From: Streptomyces clavuligerus
GTDB lineage: Bacteria; Actinomycetota; Actinomycetes; Streptomycetales; Streptomycetaceae
DNA length: 64,000 nucleotides
Assembly: GCF_005519465.1 (NCBI RefSeq)
Contig: NZ_CP027858.1
Coordinates: 1,798,001 to 1,862,000, forward strand
Direction: 5' to 3'
Made by a program: the position numbers and the translations under genes. Positions within the stretch are counted from its first letter, which is position 1; each line of letters starts with the position of its first letter. The notes under the pieces are model-generated. The model saw only the letters and a program-made list of their open reading frames with translations, did no database searches and was not told the origin of the DNA. This document shows, piece after piece, positions 10,335 to 19,961 of this stretch.

Positions 10335-11933
10335 TCACTTCGAGACGTTGACGGCGGCCGGGGCGTCCTCGCCGAGCAGCTTGCCGTCGTGCGTCTCGAA
10401 CTGCTTCTTGAACGCGGCGATCGAGTCCGCGACCTTGGTCAGCGTGTCGTCCGACATCTTGGCGCCGTCCCGGATCGAGGCCATCAGACCGGCCTCGTCG
10501 CGGTGCAGGTACTCCAGCAGCTCACGCTCGAAGCGGCGGATGTCCTGGACCGGAACGTCGTCCATCTTGCCGGTGGTGCCGGCCCAGACGGAGACGACCT
10601 GGTCCTCGGTGCGCATCGGCTGGTACTGGGCCTGCTTCAGCAGCTCGACCATGCGCTTGCCGCGCTCCAGGGATGCCTTCGACGCGGCGTCCAGGTCGGA
10701 ACCGAAGGCGGCGAACGCCTCCAGCTCACGGAACTGGGCGAGGTCCACGCGGAGCCGGCCGGACACCTGGCGCATCGCCTTGTGCTGGGCGGAGCCACCG
10801 ACGCGGGAGACCGAGATACCGACGTTCAGGGCCGGGCGCTGACCGGCGTTGAACAGGTCGGACTCCAGGAAGCACTGACCGTCGGTGATCGAGATGACGT
10901 TGGTCGGGATGAACGCCGAGACGTCGTTGGCCTTGGTCTCGACGATCGGCAGACCGGTCATCGAACCGGCACCCATCTCGTCGGAGAGCTTCGCGCAGCG
11001 CTCCAGCAGACGGGAGTGCAGGTAGAAGACGTCACCCGGGTACGCCTCGCGGCCCGGCGGGCGGCGCAGCAGCAGCGACACGGCACGGTAGGCGTCGGCC
11101 TGCTTCGACAGGTCGTCGAAGATGATCAGGACGTGCTTGCCCTCGTACATCCACTGCTGGCCGATGGCCGAGCCGGTGTACGGGGCGAGGTACTTGAAGC
11201 CCGCCGGGTCGGACGCCGGGGCGGCGACGATGGTGGTGTACTCCAGCGCACCGGCCTCCTCCAGCGCACCGCGCACGGACGCGATGGTGGAGCCCTTCTG
11301 GCCGATGGCGACGTAGATGCAGCGGACCTGCTTGTTGACGTCGCCCGAGCGCCAGTTGTCGCGCTGGTTGATGATCGTGTCGACGGCCAGAGCGGTCTTG
11401 CCGGTCTGACGGTCACCGATGATCAGCTGACGCTGGCCACGGCCGATCGGGGTCATGGCGTCGACCGCCTTGTAGCCCGTCTCCATCGGCTCGTGGACGG
11501 ACTTGCGCTGCATGACCGTGGGGGCCTGCAGCTCAAGGGCGCGGCGACCCGTGGTCTCGATCTCGCCGAGACCGTCGATCGGGTTGCCGAGCGGGTCGAC
11601 GACGCGGCCGAGGTAACCCTCGCCCACGGCGACCGACAGCACCTCGCCGGTGCGGGTGACCGACTGGCCTTCCTCGATGCCGCTGAACTCGCCGAGGATG
11701 ATCGCGCCGATCTCGCGCTCCTCCAGGTTCAGGGCGAGACCGAGGGTCCCGTCCTCGAACCGCAGCAGCTCGTTCGCCATGGCCGAGGGAAGGCCCTCGA
11801 CCTTGGCGATACCGTCGCCGGCCAGGCTGACCGTACCGACTTCCTCGCGCGAGGCCGCGTCCGGCTGGTACGACTGGACAAAGTTCTCCAGCGCGTCCCG
11901 GATCTCCTCCGGCCGGATCGTGAGCTCCGCCAT
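10335..11933 (-). CDS. atpA: F1Fo ATP synthase subunit alpha
   Basis: 532 residues. P-loop [10 protein letters not shown], nucleotide-binding core QKGSTIASV, and the [14 protein letters not shown] C-terminal helices identify the non-catalytic alpha subunit. Slightly longer than the usual 503-513 residues because of a C-terminal extension after residue 510. It is separated from atpH by 157 bases that contain a small stem-loop. Confidence 0.99.
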   Translation of the reverse strand: MAELTIRPEEIRDALENFVQSYQPDAASREEVGTVSLAGDGIAKVEGLPSAMANELLRFEDGTLGLALNLEEREIGAIILGEFSGIEEGQSVTRTGEVLSVAVGEGYLGRVVDPLGNPIDGLGEIETTGRRALELQAPTVMQRKSVHEPMETGYKAVDAMTPIGRGQRQLIIGDRQTGKTALAVDTIINQRDNWRSGDVNKQVRCIYVAIGQKGSTIASVRGALEEAGALEYTTIVAAPASDPAGFKYLAPYTGSAIGQQWMYEGKHVLIIFDDLSKQADAYRAVSLLLRRPPGREAYPGDVFYLHSRLLERCAKLSDEMGAGSMTGLPIVETKANDVSAFIPTNVISITDGQCFLESDLFNAGQRPALNVGISVSRVGGSAQHKAMRQVSGRLRVDLAQFRELEAFAAFGSDLDAASKASLERGKRMVELLKQAQYQPMRTEDQVVSVWAGTTGKMDDVPVQDIRRFERELLEYLHRDEAGLMASIRDGAKMSDDTLTKVADSIAAFKKQFETHDGKLLGEDAPAAVNVSK

Positions 11934-11981
11934 CTGGGTTCCCTGCTCTCCTTGTTGGGCCCGAAGTTTCTTACTGGGGGT

Positions 11982-11999
11982 CTGGGGGCCGACCCCCAG
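11982..11999 (-). repeat. Intercistronic stem-loop between atpH and atpA
   Basis: Seven-base arms CTGGGGG / CCCCCAG with a CCGA loop in the 157-base gap. Probably an mRNA processing or stability element rather than a full terminator, because the operon must continue into atpA. Confidence 0.4.
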
Positions 12000-12090
12000 G
12001 AATCTTCTGCAATCTCTGCACGGCCCAACCGGGCCGCTGGTACTTCTCGTACTGCGTACTGCTGGTGAAGCGTGTGTGGCGTGGAGCCGG

Positions 12091-12906
12091 TCAGCCGGCC
12101 ATACGGCGCGAGACGTCGCCCAGACGCTCCGCGACCGTGCCGTCGATCAGCTCGTCGCCGACGCGCACCGCGATCCCGCCGAGGACCTCGGGGTCCACGT
12201 CCAGGTTCAGGTGCATCGTGCGGCCGTACACCTTGGCCAGCACCGCGCCGAGGCGCTGCTTCTGCTGGTCGCTGAGGGGCACCGCCGTGGTGACGATGGC
12301 GACCATCCGGTCCCGGCGCGCCGCGGCGAGCTTGGACAGGGCCTCCAGGCCCCCCTCCAGGCTACGTCCCCGGGGAGCGGTGACCAGCCGGGCGACCAGT
12401 CGTTCCGTGACCGGGTCGGCCTTGCCGCCGAGCAGCTCGCGCAGCAGCTCCGTCTTGGCGGCCTTGGTGGCCGCCTTGTCGGTGAGCGCGGCGCGCAGCT
12501 CCTTGCTGGAGTCCACGATCCGGCCGAAGCGGAACACCTCGTCCTCGACGGTGTCGAGCGTGCCCGCCCGCTGGGCCGCCGTGAGGTCGGCGGTGGCCGC
12601 CAGCTCCTCCAGGGCGTCCACCAGGTCGCGCGAGCGCGACCAGCGGGAGCGGACCATGCCCGAGACCAGGTCGACGGTCTCGCCGCCCACCTGGCCGCCG
12701 AGGAGACGGCCCGCGAGCGCGGCCTTGGCCTCGCCGGACTGCGCCGGGTCGGTCAGGACCCGACGCAGCGAGACCTCGCGGTCGAGCAGCGCGGTGACGG
12801 CCGCCAGCTCCTCGGCGAGCTTCGCCGCGTCGACCGAGGTGTTGTCGGTCAGTGCGTCGAGGGACTCGCGTGCGGCAGCCAGCGCCTCGCGGCTCGCTCC
12901 GTTCAT
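12091..12906 (-). CDS. atpH: F1Fo ATP synthase subunit delta
   Basis: 271 residues, longer than the about 180 of E. coli delta, as is normal in actinobacteria. The C-terminal half holds the OSCP/delta signature ([17 protein letters not shown]...[25 protein letters not shown]). Delta ties the peripheral stalk to F1. The start overlaps the atpF stop by four bases. Confidence 0.96.
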   Translation of the reverse strand: MNGASREALAAARESLDALTDNTSVDAAKLAEELAAVTALLDREVSLRRVLTDPAQSGEAKAALAGRLLGGQVGGETVDLVSGMVRSRWSRSRDLVDALEELAATADLTAAQRAGTLDTVEDEVFRFGRIVDSSKELRAALTDKAATKAAKTELLRELLGGKADPVTERLVARLVTAPRGRSLEGGLEALSKLAAARRDRMVAIVTTAVPLSDQQKQRLGAVLAKVYGRTMHLNLDVDPEVLGGIAVRVGDELIDGTVAERLGDVSRRMAG

Positions 12907-13448
12907 CGGGCCGCCTCGGCCTTCTGCTCAAGCTCGTCGAGGAAGCGGTCGATGGTGCGGCTCTGCCGGGCGTGGTCCTCAAGGGACTCGCCCACCAGCT
13001 TGCCGGCCAGGTCGGTCGCCAGCTTGCCGACGTCCTGACGGAGCGCGGCGGACGCGGCCTTGCGGTCGGCCTCGATCTGGGCGTGACCGGCCGCGATGAT
13101 CTCCTCACGCTGCCGCTGGCCCTCGGCCTTCATCTCCGCGATGATCGCGGTGCCCTGCTCGGTCGCCTCCTGGCGCAGTCGGGCGGCCTCGTGGCGGGCC
13201 TCGGCGAGCTGCGCCTTGTACTGCTCCAGGACGCTCTCGGCCTCGGTCTTCGCCTCCTCGGCCTTCTCCATACCGCCCTCGATGGCCTCCCGGCGCTCTT
13301 CCAGAACCTTGTTGATGTTCGGGAGGAGCTTCTTGGCGAGGAAGAAGAAGACGATGGCGAACGCGATCAGGCCGACGATGAGCTCGTCCAGATGCGGAAT
13401 GAGAGGAGGCTGCTCCTCCGCTGCCGCGATAGTGAGCTGAGCGATCAC
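12903..13448 (-). CDS. atpF: F1Fo ATP synthase subunit b
   Basis: 181 residues. One N-terminal membrane helix (about 24-44, IVGLIAFAIVFFFLAKKLLP) and then a long charged coiled coil, the peripheral stalk. Coupled to atpH by a four-base overlap. Confidence 0.96.
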   Translation of the reverse strand: MIAQLTIAAAEEQPPLIPHLDELIVGLIAFAIVFFFLAKKLLPNINKVLEERREAIEGGMEKAEEAKTEAESVLEQYKAQLAEARHEAARLRQEATEQGTAIIAEMKAEGQRQREEIIAAGHAQIEADRKAASAALRQDVGKLATDLAGKLVGESLEDHARQSRTIDRFLDELEQKAEAAR

Positions 13449-13489
13449 ATCAGTGCCTTCCGTGAAAAGAGATAGGGCTGTCGGTCGGC

Positions 13490-13813
<324 letters not shown>

Positions 13814-14626
13814 TCAGTGGTGCTCGGAGAGCGCGCCCTGGATGTAGCTGGAGGCCAGGAGGACGAAGACGTACGCCTGGACGGCCTGGATGAAGAGCTC
13901 GAAGACGATCATCACCATGACCATCACGAACGAGGCGCCGGCGTAGACGAAGCCGATCCCGCTCATCAGGTACCAGGTGGCCAGGGAGAACATCACGATC
14001 AGCATGTGGCCGGCGAACATGTTCGCGAAGAGCCGGACCGCGTGCGTGAAGGGGCGGATGATCAGGTTGGAGAAGAACTCCAGGATCATCACCAGGGGGA
14101 GGATCGGCCCGAGGTTCTTGTCGTAGCCGAGGATGTTCTTCCAGCCGCCTGCGAAGCCGTGCTTCTTGAAGGTCAGGGAGACCCAGGTGACATAGACGAT
14201 CAGGGCGAGACCCGCCGGGAAGGCGATCAGCGACGTGACCGGGAACTGGGCGAGCGGAATGATCGACCAGAGGTTGAGCAACCAGACGAAGAAGAACAGC
14301 GACACCATCAGCGGGACGTACTTCTCGCCGTCCTTCTTCCCGATGATCTCGTAGACGACGCCGCGGCGGACGAAGTCGTACCCGGCCTCACCGATCATCT
14401 GGAGCTTGCCCGGGACCAGCTTCGCCTTGCCGAAGGCGGCCCAGAAGAAGCCGACGACGAGGATGGAGCTGACGAAGGCCAGCAGCATCGGCTTGGTGAA
14501 CTCAAAGCCGTTGACCGTGAAGATCGGCTCATACAGGAACGTGTGCAGGCCCGGAGCTGGGAACCCGCACCCCGAGAAGAGCTGACAGTTCGGGTCGAAG
14601 GCGAGCATCTGGGGGTCAGCACTCAC
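13814..14626 (-). CDS. atpB: F1Fo ATP synthase subunit a
   Basis: 270 residues with five to six membrane helices. The essential arginine lies in HAVRLFANMFAGHML. GTG 14626 is chosen because TGAAGGAG precedes it at normal spacing; an upstream in-frame ATG would add an Arg-rich stretch with no ribosome site. It forms the two proton half-channels with the c-ring. Confidence 0.96.
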   Translation of the reverse strand: MSADPQMLAFDPNCQLFSGCGFPAPGLHTFLYEPIFTVNGFEFTKPMLLAFVSSILVVGFFWAAFGKAKLVPGKLQMIGEAGYDFVRRGVVYEIIGKKDGEKYVPLMVSLFFFVWLLNLWSIIPLAQFPVTSLIAFPAGLALIVYVTWVSLTFKKHGFAGGWKNILGYDKNLGPILPLVMILEFFSNLIIRPFTHAVRLFANMFAGHMLIVMFSLATWYLMSGIGFVYAGASFVMVMVMIVFELFIQAVQAYVFVLLASSYIQGALSEHH

Positions 14627-14854
14627 CGCGGGCTCCTTCAGCGTGGCGCATGGGTACGGCAACCTCGTTGTGTCGGCGCGGCGCACGGCCGCGGTTCGGC
14701 ACTGGACTGGTGTTACGGATGTGAGGGCGGCTGGCGGGCATGGAGCCTCGCGAATGAGCAGGCGTCAGCTCAGATGCCCGCGCCCGCTGTGCCGCAGTAG
14801 TTGGCACCGGACGATAGCAGGCTCGCGAACTGCTCTTTATCCCGCCCCTACCCT

Positions 14855-15292
14855 TCACGACGGCGAGCCCGCCTTCTGGGGCTTCTCGCCCTTCGAAGAC
14901 TCGGGTTCGACATACATGATCTTGGCCTTCATGAAGACGCGCGCCTGAGCGGCGACCCAGACGATCGTCGCCGCGAGCAGCGTGAAGGCAAAGGCCTTGA
15001 AGTCGAACGCGGTGGTGCCCTTGAGCAGGGCCATCAGCATGAAGAGCAGCAGCAGCTGCGCCATGTAGAGCATCAGCCCCATGGCTTGGAACAAGTGCGG
15101 GAGAGACTTGGCGGTCCGCTGGAGGACCACCATGCCGACACCCATGAAACCGATCACCACCACGGTGCCGATGACGGCGCCGAGCGCCCCCTTGCCGCCC
15201 GCGAACACAGCACTGATCACGGCGGCGGCAAGGCCGGTGACAGCTGTGGGTACGGCGGTGTGAAGGAGTGTGCGGACGTCGTTGGACGGCAT
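14855..15292 (-). CDS. atpI: ATP synthase protein I-like membrane protein
   Basis: 145 residues, four predicted membrane helices. ATG 15292 is chosen because AGGAAG/GGAG sites precede it; longer versions lack a ribosome site. The position at the head of the atp operon and the small tetraspan layout match actinobacterial AtpI, which assists c-ring or Mg2+ handling. The stop is about 230 bases before atpB, and the region from 15293 to 15559 should carry the operon promoter. Confidence 0.85.
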   Translation of the reverse strand: MPSNDVRTLLHTAVPTAVTGLAAAVISAVFAGGKGALGAVIGTVVVIGFMGVGMVVLQRTAKSLPHLFQAMGLMLYMAQLLLLFMLMALLKGTTAFDFKAFAFTLLAATIVWVAAQARVFMKAKIMYVEPESSKGEKPQKAGSPS

Positions 15293-15379
15293 GGCGGCAG
15301 CTCCGCTTCCTGGGGAATGGCAGTGGTGTGTCGTCATGGACGAGCGTAATCCGGGTCCGAGTCGGGTCCTCGGGGCCAA

Positions 15380-15559
15380 ATGACCGTCGCACTACGGTCC
15401 TTCAGCTCTGTCGCCGGTTCTCGTGAACCGTATCACAAACTATTTGAAGAGACCTTTACCCATCCGTGTGCCAACTATCACACATGAGAGCGAACGCGCC
15501 CGTGTGTGCAGAGATCACCCGAGGAAATATGTGCTATCGCCCCGGAAAGAAACGGAACG
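15380..15559 (-). promoter_or_regulatory. Likely promoter region of the atp operon
   Basis: The stretch between atpI and the wecA-like gene holds a distinctly AT-rich patch (about 15420-15545) in an otherwise GC-rich neighbourhood, read toward atpI. I could not fix a convincing -35/-10 pair. Confidence 0.4.
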
Positions 15560-16945
15560 TCACCCTCGGGTTCCTGCCTTACGCCCGTCCAGCAGACGCG
15601 AACGGGCGCCCACGGCGGTCGCTCCGTTGACCCCGCTGACCCCGCCGTCACCTGTGCGCGCCGGGGGCGGCGACTGCTCCGGACGGGCGCCGGAGGCCGC
15701 CGTGACGGGCACCGGGGCGCCGCTGTGCGCCCCCTCCTCCGGCGCCCCGGGGGCGGGCGCCACGGCGGGCCTGCGGCGCCGGTAGCGCGGCGGGACGAAG
15801 GACTCCGCCCAGCGCGGGGCGCGCGGGGTGAACCGCGGCAGGAGCAGCAGGACGAGGCCGACGGCGCTCAGCCCGGCGATGATCATCACGATCCATGCCG
15901 AGGACGAGTCCACGGAGTATCCGACCAGGCCGAACGACATCACCGCGGCCCAGAAGTACATGATGAGCACCGCTCGGCTGTGCGAGTGACCGATCTGGAG
16001 CAGCCGGTGGTGCAGATGCCCCCGGTCGGCCGCGAACGGCGACTGCCCGTTCCAGGTGCGGCGCACGATCGCGAGCAGCAGATCCGCGAGCGGGATGGCG
16101 ATGATGGTCAGCGGCAGCAGCAGCGGGATGAAGACCGGCAGGGCCGCCTGCGCGGAGTTCTGCGCGGAGCCGTCCTCGGCGAACAGTTGCAGGGTGTCCA
16201 TGTCGACATTGCCGGTCAGCGAGATCACCGAGGCGGAGAGCACCAGCCCGATCAGCATCGATCCCGAGTCGCCCATGAAGATCCGCGCGGGGTGCATATT
16301 GTGCAGCAGAAAGCCCAGGCACATTCCGATGAGAATCGCGGTGAAAAGCGTGGCGGGGGCCGCCGCCTGAATTCCGTTGCCCACCCAGATGCGGTACGCG
16401 TACAGGAAGAACGCGGCGGCGGCGATGCAGACCATCCCGGCGGCGAGGCCGTCGAGGCCGTCCACGAAGTTCACCGCGTTGATGGTGATCACGACCAGGG
16501 CCACCGTGAGCAGGGTGCCCTGCCAGTCGGTGAGCGTGACCATGCCGACGCCGGGGACGGGAATCCACAGGATCGTCAGACCCTGCATCACCATCACACC
16601 GGCGGCGATCATCTGCCCGCCGAGTTTGATCAGGGCGTCGATCTCGAACTTGTCGTCCAGGACGCCGATGATCCAGATGAGGGCGGCGCCCGACAGCAGG
16701 GCGCGCGGCTCGTTCGACCATTCGAAGACGCTGTGCAGATTGGTCAGGTGGTCGGCGACGAGGAGACCCGCGCACAGCCCGAAGAACATGGCGATGCCGC
16801 CGAGCCTCGGTGTCGGCTCACGGTGCACGTCACGGGCGCGGATCTCCGGCATCGCGCCGGTCGCGATGGCGAACTTGCGCACCGGTCCGGTGAGCAGATA
16901 GGTCACCGCGGCTGTGACACAGAGCGTCAGCAAATAATCACGCAC
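15560..16945 (-). CDS. Undecaprenyl-phosphate sugar-1-phosphate transferase (MraY/WecA family)
   Basis: 461 residues with about ten or eleven membrane helices. Family signatures are present: RDVHREPTPRLGG at the first cytoplasmic loop, the metal-binding DDKFEID region, NAVNFVDGLDGLAAG, and MGDSGSM with the later GHLHHRLLQIGHS histidine motif. It transfers a HexNAc-1-phosphate to undecaprenyl phosphate, starting a cell-wall glycan such as the arabinogalactan-like or teichoic linkage unit. The C-terminal 90 residues are a Pro/Ala/Gly-rich cytoplasmic tail. Confidence 0.93.
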   Translation of the reverse strand: MRDYLLTLCVTAAVTYLLTGPVRKFAIATGAMPEIRARDVHREPTPRLGGIAMFFGLCAGLLVADHLTNLHSVFEWSNEPRALLSGAALIWIIGVLDDKFEIDALIKLGGQMIAAGVMVMQGLTILWIPVPGVGMVTLTDWQGTLLTVALVVITINAVNFVDGLDGLAAGMVCIAAAAFFLYAYRIWVGNGIQAAAPATLFTAILIGMCLGFLLHNMHPARIFMGDSGSMLIGLVLSASVISLTGNVDMDTLQLFAEDGSAQNSAQAALPVFIPLLLPLTIIAIPLADLLLAIVRRTWNGQSPFAADRGHLHHRLLQIGHSHSRAVLIMYFWAAVMSFGLVGYSVDSSSAWIVMIIAGLSAVGLVLLLLPRFTPRAPRWAESFVPPRYRRRRPAVAPAPGAPEEGAHSGAPVPVTAASGARPEQSPPPARTGDGGVSGVNGATAVGARSRLLDGRKAGTRG

Positions 16946-17051
16946 GGACTTGCCCCACAGGAATCGCCGGCCATCTCAATCCCCACACCCTAGCCGCGAC
17001 GGGCCCATGGTCGAGGACGCGCGGGTGCCCCCGGCGGTTGCGGGGCCGGGC

Positions 17052-18413
17052 TCATCCCGGACCGGGCGGAAATCTACCGGCAAGATCACGGGCTTGATCG
17101 CGCACCCTCGGTGTCCGTGCCCCCGGCTCCCGGCCGCCGTCGCGGACCGCCCGGCCGCACAGCGCGGCGATGGTGGCCATCTCCCGTTCCCCCATGCCCT
17201 GCGTGGTCACGGCGGCGGTGCCGAGCCTGATCCCGCGCCCGGCGCCCGAGGGCAGCGGACAGACGTCGACGACCAGGCCGGCGGCGGCGAGCAGACTCCG
17301 GGCGGTCCGGCCGTCCGTGCCGAGCGGGGCCGGGTCCGCGGCGATCAGATGGGTGTCGGTGCCGCCGGTGACGACGGCGAACCCCTCCGCCGCCAGGGCC
17401 GCCGCCAGCACCCGGGCGTTGGCCACCACCTGATGGGCGTACGCGGCGAACGCGGGGGTCGCCGCCTCCCCGAAGGCGACGGCCTTGGCGGCGACGGTGT
17501 GCATCTGGGCGCCGCCCTGGGTGAGCGGGAACACCGCCCGGTCCACGCGCTCGGCCAGGTCCCGGCCGGTGAGCAGCATCCCGCCGCGCGGGCCGCGCAG
17601 CACCTTGTGGGTGGTCGCGCAGACGAGGTCCGCGTACGGGACGGGGCTGGGGGCCGCGCCGCCCGCGATCAGGCCCAGGGGGTGGGCGGCGTCCACGATC
17701 AGATGGGCGCCGGTCTCGTCGGCGATCTCCCGGAAGGCGGCGTAGTCGGGGTGGCGGGGGTAGCAGATCGAGCCGCAGACGATGGCCCGGGGGCGCCGCT
17801 CGCGGGCGAGTGCGCGAATCCGCTCGTAGTCCAGCAGACCGGTGACGGGGTCGACCCCGTAACCGGCGAAGTCGAACCATCGGCCGGAGAAGTTCGCGGG
17901 CGAGCCGTGGGTGAGATGGCCACCGTGCGCCGGGGCCATCGCGAGGACCGTGTCACCGGGCCGCAGAAGGGCCGCGTACGCCGCCAGGACGGCCGCGGAG
18001 CCCGAGTGGGGCTGGACGTTCGCATGATCCGCTCCGAAGAGCGCTGTGGCCCGTTCACGGGCGATGCGCTCGGCGGCGTCGGCCGGTTCGCAGCCGGAGT
18101 GGTGCCGGGCACCGGGATAGCCCTCCGCGTACTTGTTCGCCAGCGGGGAGGCGAGCGCGGCGAGCACCGCGGGGGAGGTGAAGTTCTCCGCCGCGATGAG
18201 CTGGACGGTGTCCGCCTGGCGGGCGGCCTCGGCGAGGACGACCTCCGCGATCTCCGGGTCCTGGCGGCGCAGCGCAGCGAAGTCGGCGAAGCCGTCAGCG
18301 GGCGCGGCGAGTGCGGCGGAGGCGTCAGCGGGTGCGGCGGAGGCGTCGATTCCGGCGGATGTGCCGGGCGTCCGCCGTGATGTGGCGGCGGTGGGTGCGG
18401 TGGGTGCTGCCAT
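17052..18413 (-). CDS. glyA: Serine hydroxymethyltransferase (divergent)
   Basis: 453 residues. PLP lysine is Lys270 in ATTHKVLRGPRGG; Asp241 and His244 (DAAHPLG) match the cofactor-stacking residues; the N-terminal QLIAAENFTS and KYAEGYPG motifs and the late Arg in GRGIRLGTAAVTTQG are kept. It converts serine plus tetrahydrofolate to glycine plus methylene-THF. The first 40 residues are an Ala/Pro-rich extension, so the true start may be internal. The DAAHPLG and ICYPRHPDY segments differ from the usual DMAHIAG and AYPRxIDF, so it is a diverged paralogue. Confidence 0.85.
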   Translation of the reverse strand: MAAPTAPTAATSRRTPGTSAGIDASAAPADASAALAAPADGFADFAALRRQDPEIAEVVLAEAARQADTVQLIAAENFTSPAVLAALASPLANKYAEGYPGARHHSGCEPADAAERIARERATALFGADHANVQPHSGSAAVLAAYAALLRPGDTVLAMAPAHGGHLTHGSPANFSGRWFDFAGYGVDPVTGLLDYERIRALARERRPRAIVCGSICYPRHPDYAAFREIADETGAHLIVDAAHPLGLIAGGAAPSPVPYADLVCATTHKVLRGPRGGMLLTGRDLAERVDRAVFPLTQGGAQMHTVAAKAVAFGEAATPAFAAYAHQVVANARVLAAALAAEGFAVVTGGTDTHLIAADPAPLGTDGRTARSLLAAAGLVVDVCPLPSGAGRGIRLGTAAVTTQGMGEREMATIAALCGRAVRDGGREPGARTPRVRDQARDLAGRFPPGPG

Positions 18414-18424
18414 CCCGGCCTCCG

Positions 18425-18500
18425 TGCCTGGCGGGGTGCCACCGCACCGGGGTGCGGCAGCGCGGAGGTGCTGCTCCCCTCCAATGTAGGCCCGCGGCCC
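18425..18500 (-). other. glyA leader with stem-loop
   Basis: Upstream of glyA on the minus strand lie TACATT, a GGAGG/CCTCC pairing and a hairpin around CCGCACC/GGTGCGG. I looked for ZTP, glycine and THF riboswitch cores and recognised none. Confidence 0.3.
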
Positions 18501-18590
18501 CCCGTGGGCCCGCCGTCACCGCTCCGGGCGCACGGCGCCGGTCGCCACGGGCCGGACCCTCCCGCGCGCCCGGGGCGCCGGGGCGGGGCC

Positions 18591-19271
18591 TCAGCGGCAG
18601 GACGAGGGGGTGTTGATGCCCGTCAGCGCCGTGAGCACCGGATCGAGGGCCTGGTTGATCTCGCCGCCGACGGAACGGAAGAACGTGAGGGGCGCGCCGT
18701 ACGGGTCGTACACCTCGTCGGCGTCCGGGCTCGGCGCCAGCAGCCAGCCCCGCAGCGCCGCCGCCGCCCGCACCAGGGCACGGGCGCGCTCGACGACGCC
18801 CTCGTCCCGGGGGTCGGGCAGGGTCGCCGGGTCGATGGCCCGCACCAGCCGGGTGAACTCCTTGAGCGTGAAGGTCCGCAGCCCCGCCGAGTGCCCCATC
18901 GAGATGACCTGCGCCCGGTGGTCCAGCGTCGCCGTGAGCACCAGATCCGCGCGAATCACATGCTCGTCCAGCAGCTCCCGTCCCACGAACCCGCTCGCGT
19001 CCGCGCCGAAGTCCGCGAGCACGGCCTCCGCGTTGGCCTCCATGGGGGCGCCCTCGTGGCCCCAGGTGCCCGCGCTCTCCACGATCAGCCCACCGATGGG
19101 CGACCCCCCGGCCGAGCCGGGGGGAAGGTCGCCGAGCCGGTCGCACAGGGCCTGCCGGGTCAGCCGCTCGGTGATCGGCGAGCGGCAGACATTGCCGGTG
19201 CTGACATGGAGGATTCTGAACGTGTCGCCGACGGCGTCCCCGCCTATGCCACGCCCCTCAGGGGCGATCAA
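18591..19271 (-). CDS. Low-molecular-weight protein-tyrosine-phosphatase-like protein lacking the catalytic Cys
   Basis: 226 residues from a TTG start that overlaps the tsaC stop. The P-loop reads HVSTGNVCRSP (Ser24...Arg30): the position of the nucleophilic cysteine in the family motif C-x-G-N-x-C-R-S is serine (codon AGC, read directly). The phosphate-binding Arg and second Cys remain, and the general-acid Asp is present in LPDPRDE. Length exceeds the usual 150-160 residues owing to insertions near residues 48-65 and the C-terminal tail. It is either inactive, a phosphate or phosphotyrosine-binding protein, or uses another mechanism. Lies between tsaC and glyA. Confidence 0.85.
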   Translation of the reverse strand: MIAPEGRGIGGDAVGDTFRILHVSTGNVCRSPITERLTRQALCDRLGDLPPGSAGGSPIGGLIVESAGTWGHEGAPMEANAEAVLADFGADASGFVGRELLDEHVIRADLVLTATLDHRAQVISMGHSAGLRTFTLKEFTRLVRAIDPATLPDPRDEGVVERARALVRAAAALRGWLLAPSPDADEVYDPYGAPLTFFRSVGGEINQALDPVLTALTGINTPSSCR

Positions 19272-19915
19272 GGCGCCACCTCAAGGTCGGGTACGACCTT
19301 GCGCAGCTCCTCCGCGTCGAGCGCGCCCGCGCGCAGCAGTACGGGGACCCGTCCCGTCACATCGACGATCGAGGAGGGCACGATCCCCGGGGTCGGCCCG
19401 CCGTCCAGGTAGACCGAGACGGAGTCGCCCAGCATCTCCTGGGCGGCGTCGCAGTCCTCCGGGGCGCGGTGCCCGGTGAGGTTGGCCGAGGAGACCGCCA
19501 TCGGGCCGGTCTCCGTCAGCAGTTCGATGGCGACCGGGTGCAGCGGCATCCGGACGGCGACGGTGCCCCGGGTGTCCCCGAGGTCCCACTGGAGCGAGGG
19601 CTGGTGCTTGGCGACCAGGGTGAGCGCCCCCGGCCAGAAGGCGTCGACCAGCTCCCACGCCTGCTCGGAGAAGTCGGTGACCAGGCCGTGCAGGGTGTTG
19701 GGGGACCCGATGAGGACGGGGGTCGGCATGTTCCGGCCGCGGCCCTTCGCCTCCAGGAGATCGGACACCGCCTCCGAGCTGAAGGCGTCCGCGCCGATCC
19801 CGTAGACGGTGTCCGTGGGCAGCACGACCAGCTCGCCGCGGCGGACCGCCGACGTGGCCTCACGCAGACCGGTGGCGCGATCGCTCGCCTCGTTGCAGTC
19901 GTATCGCCGAGCCAT
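19268..19915 (-). CDS. tsaC: L-threonylcarbamoyladenylate synthase
   Basis: 215 residues, Sua5/YciO/YrdC family. Signatures LPTDTVYGIGADAF near residue 33, KGRGRNMPTPVL, and SSANLTGH are present. It makes threonylcarbamoyl-AMP from threonine, bicarbonate and ATP for the t6A37 modification of ANN-decoding tRNAs. Length corresponds to the short (TsaC) form without a Sua5 domain. It lies 46 bases after prmC and overlaps the phosphatase-like gene. Confidence 0.95.
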   Translation of the reverse strand: MARRYDCNEASDRATGLREATSAVRRGELVVLPTDTVYGIGADAFSSEAVSDLLEAKGRGRNMPTPVLIGSPNTLHGLVTDFSEQAWELVDAFWPGALTLVAKHQPSLQWDLGDTRGTVAVRMPLHPVAIELLTETGPMAVSSANLTGHRAPEDCDAAQEMLGDSVSVYLDGGPTPGIVPSSIVDVTGRVPVLLRAGALDAEELRKVVPDLEVAP

Positions 19916-19961
19916 CAGACGTTCTCCCTCGTGTTCGTGTGCTCGTGGGGCAGAGGCGGCG

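Noticed and set aside
10389..12068. Long plus-strand open frame opposite atpA
   Set aside because: Same composition artefact; atpA is unambiguous on the minus strand.
18425..18500. Possible riboswitch before glyA
   Set aside because: There are hairpins, but no ZTP, glycine, THF or SAM core pattern that I can recognise; listed only as a leader.
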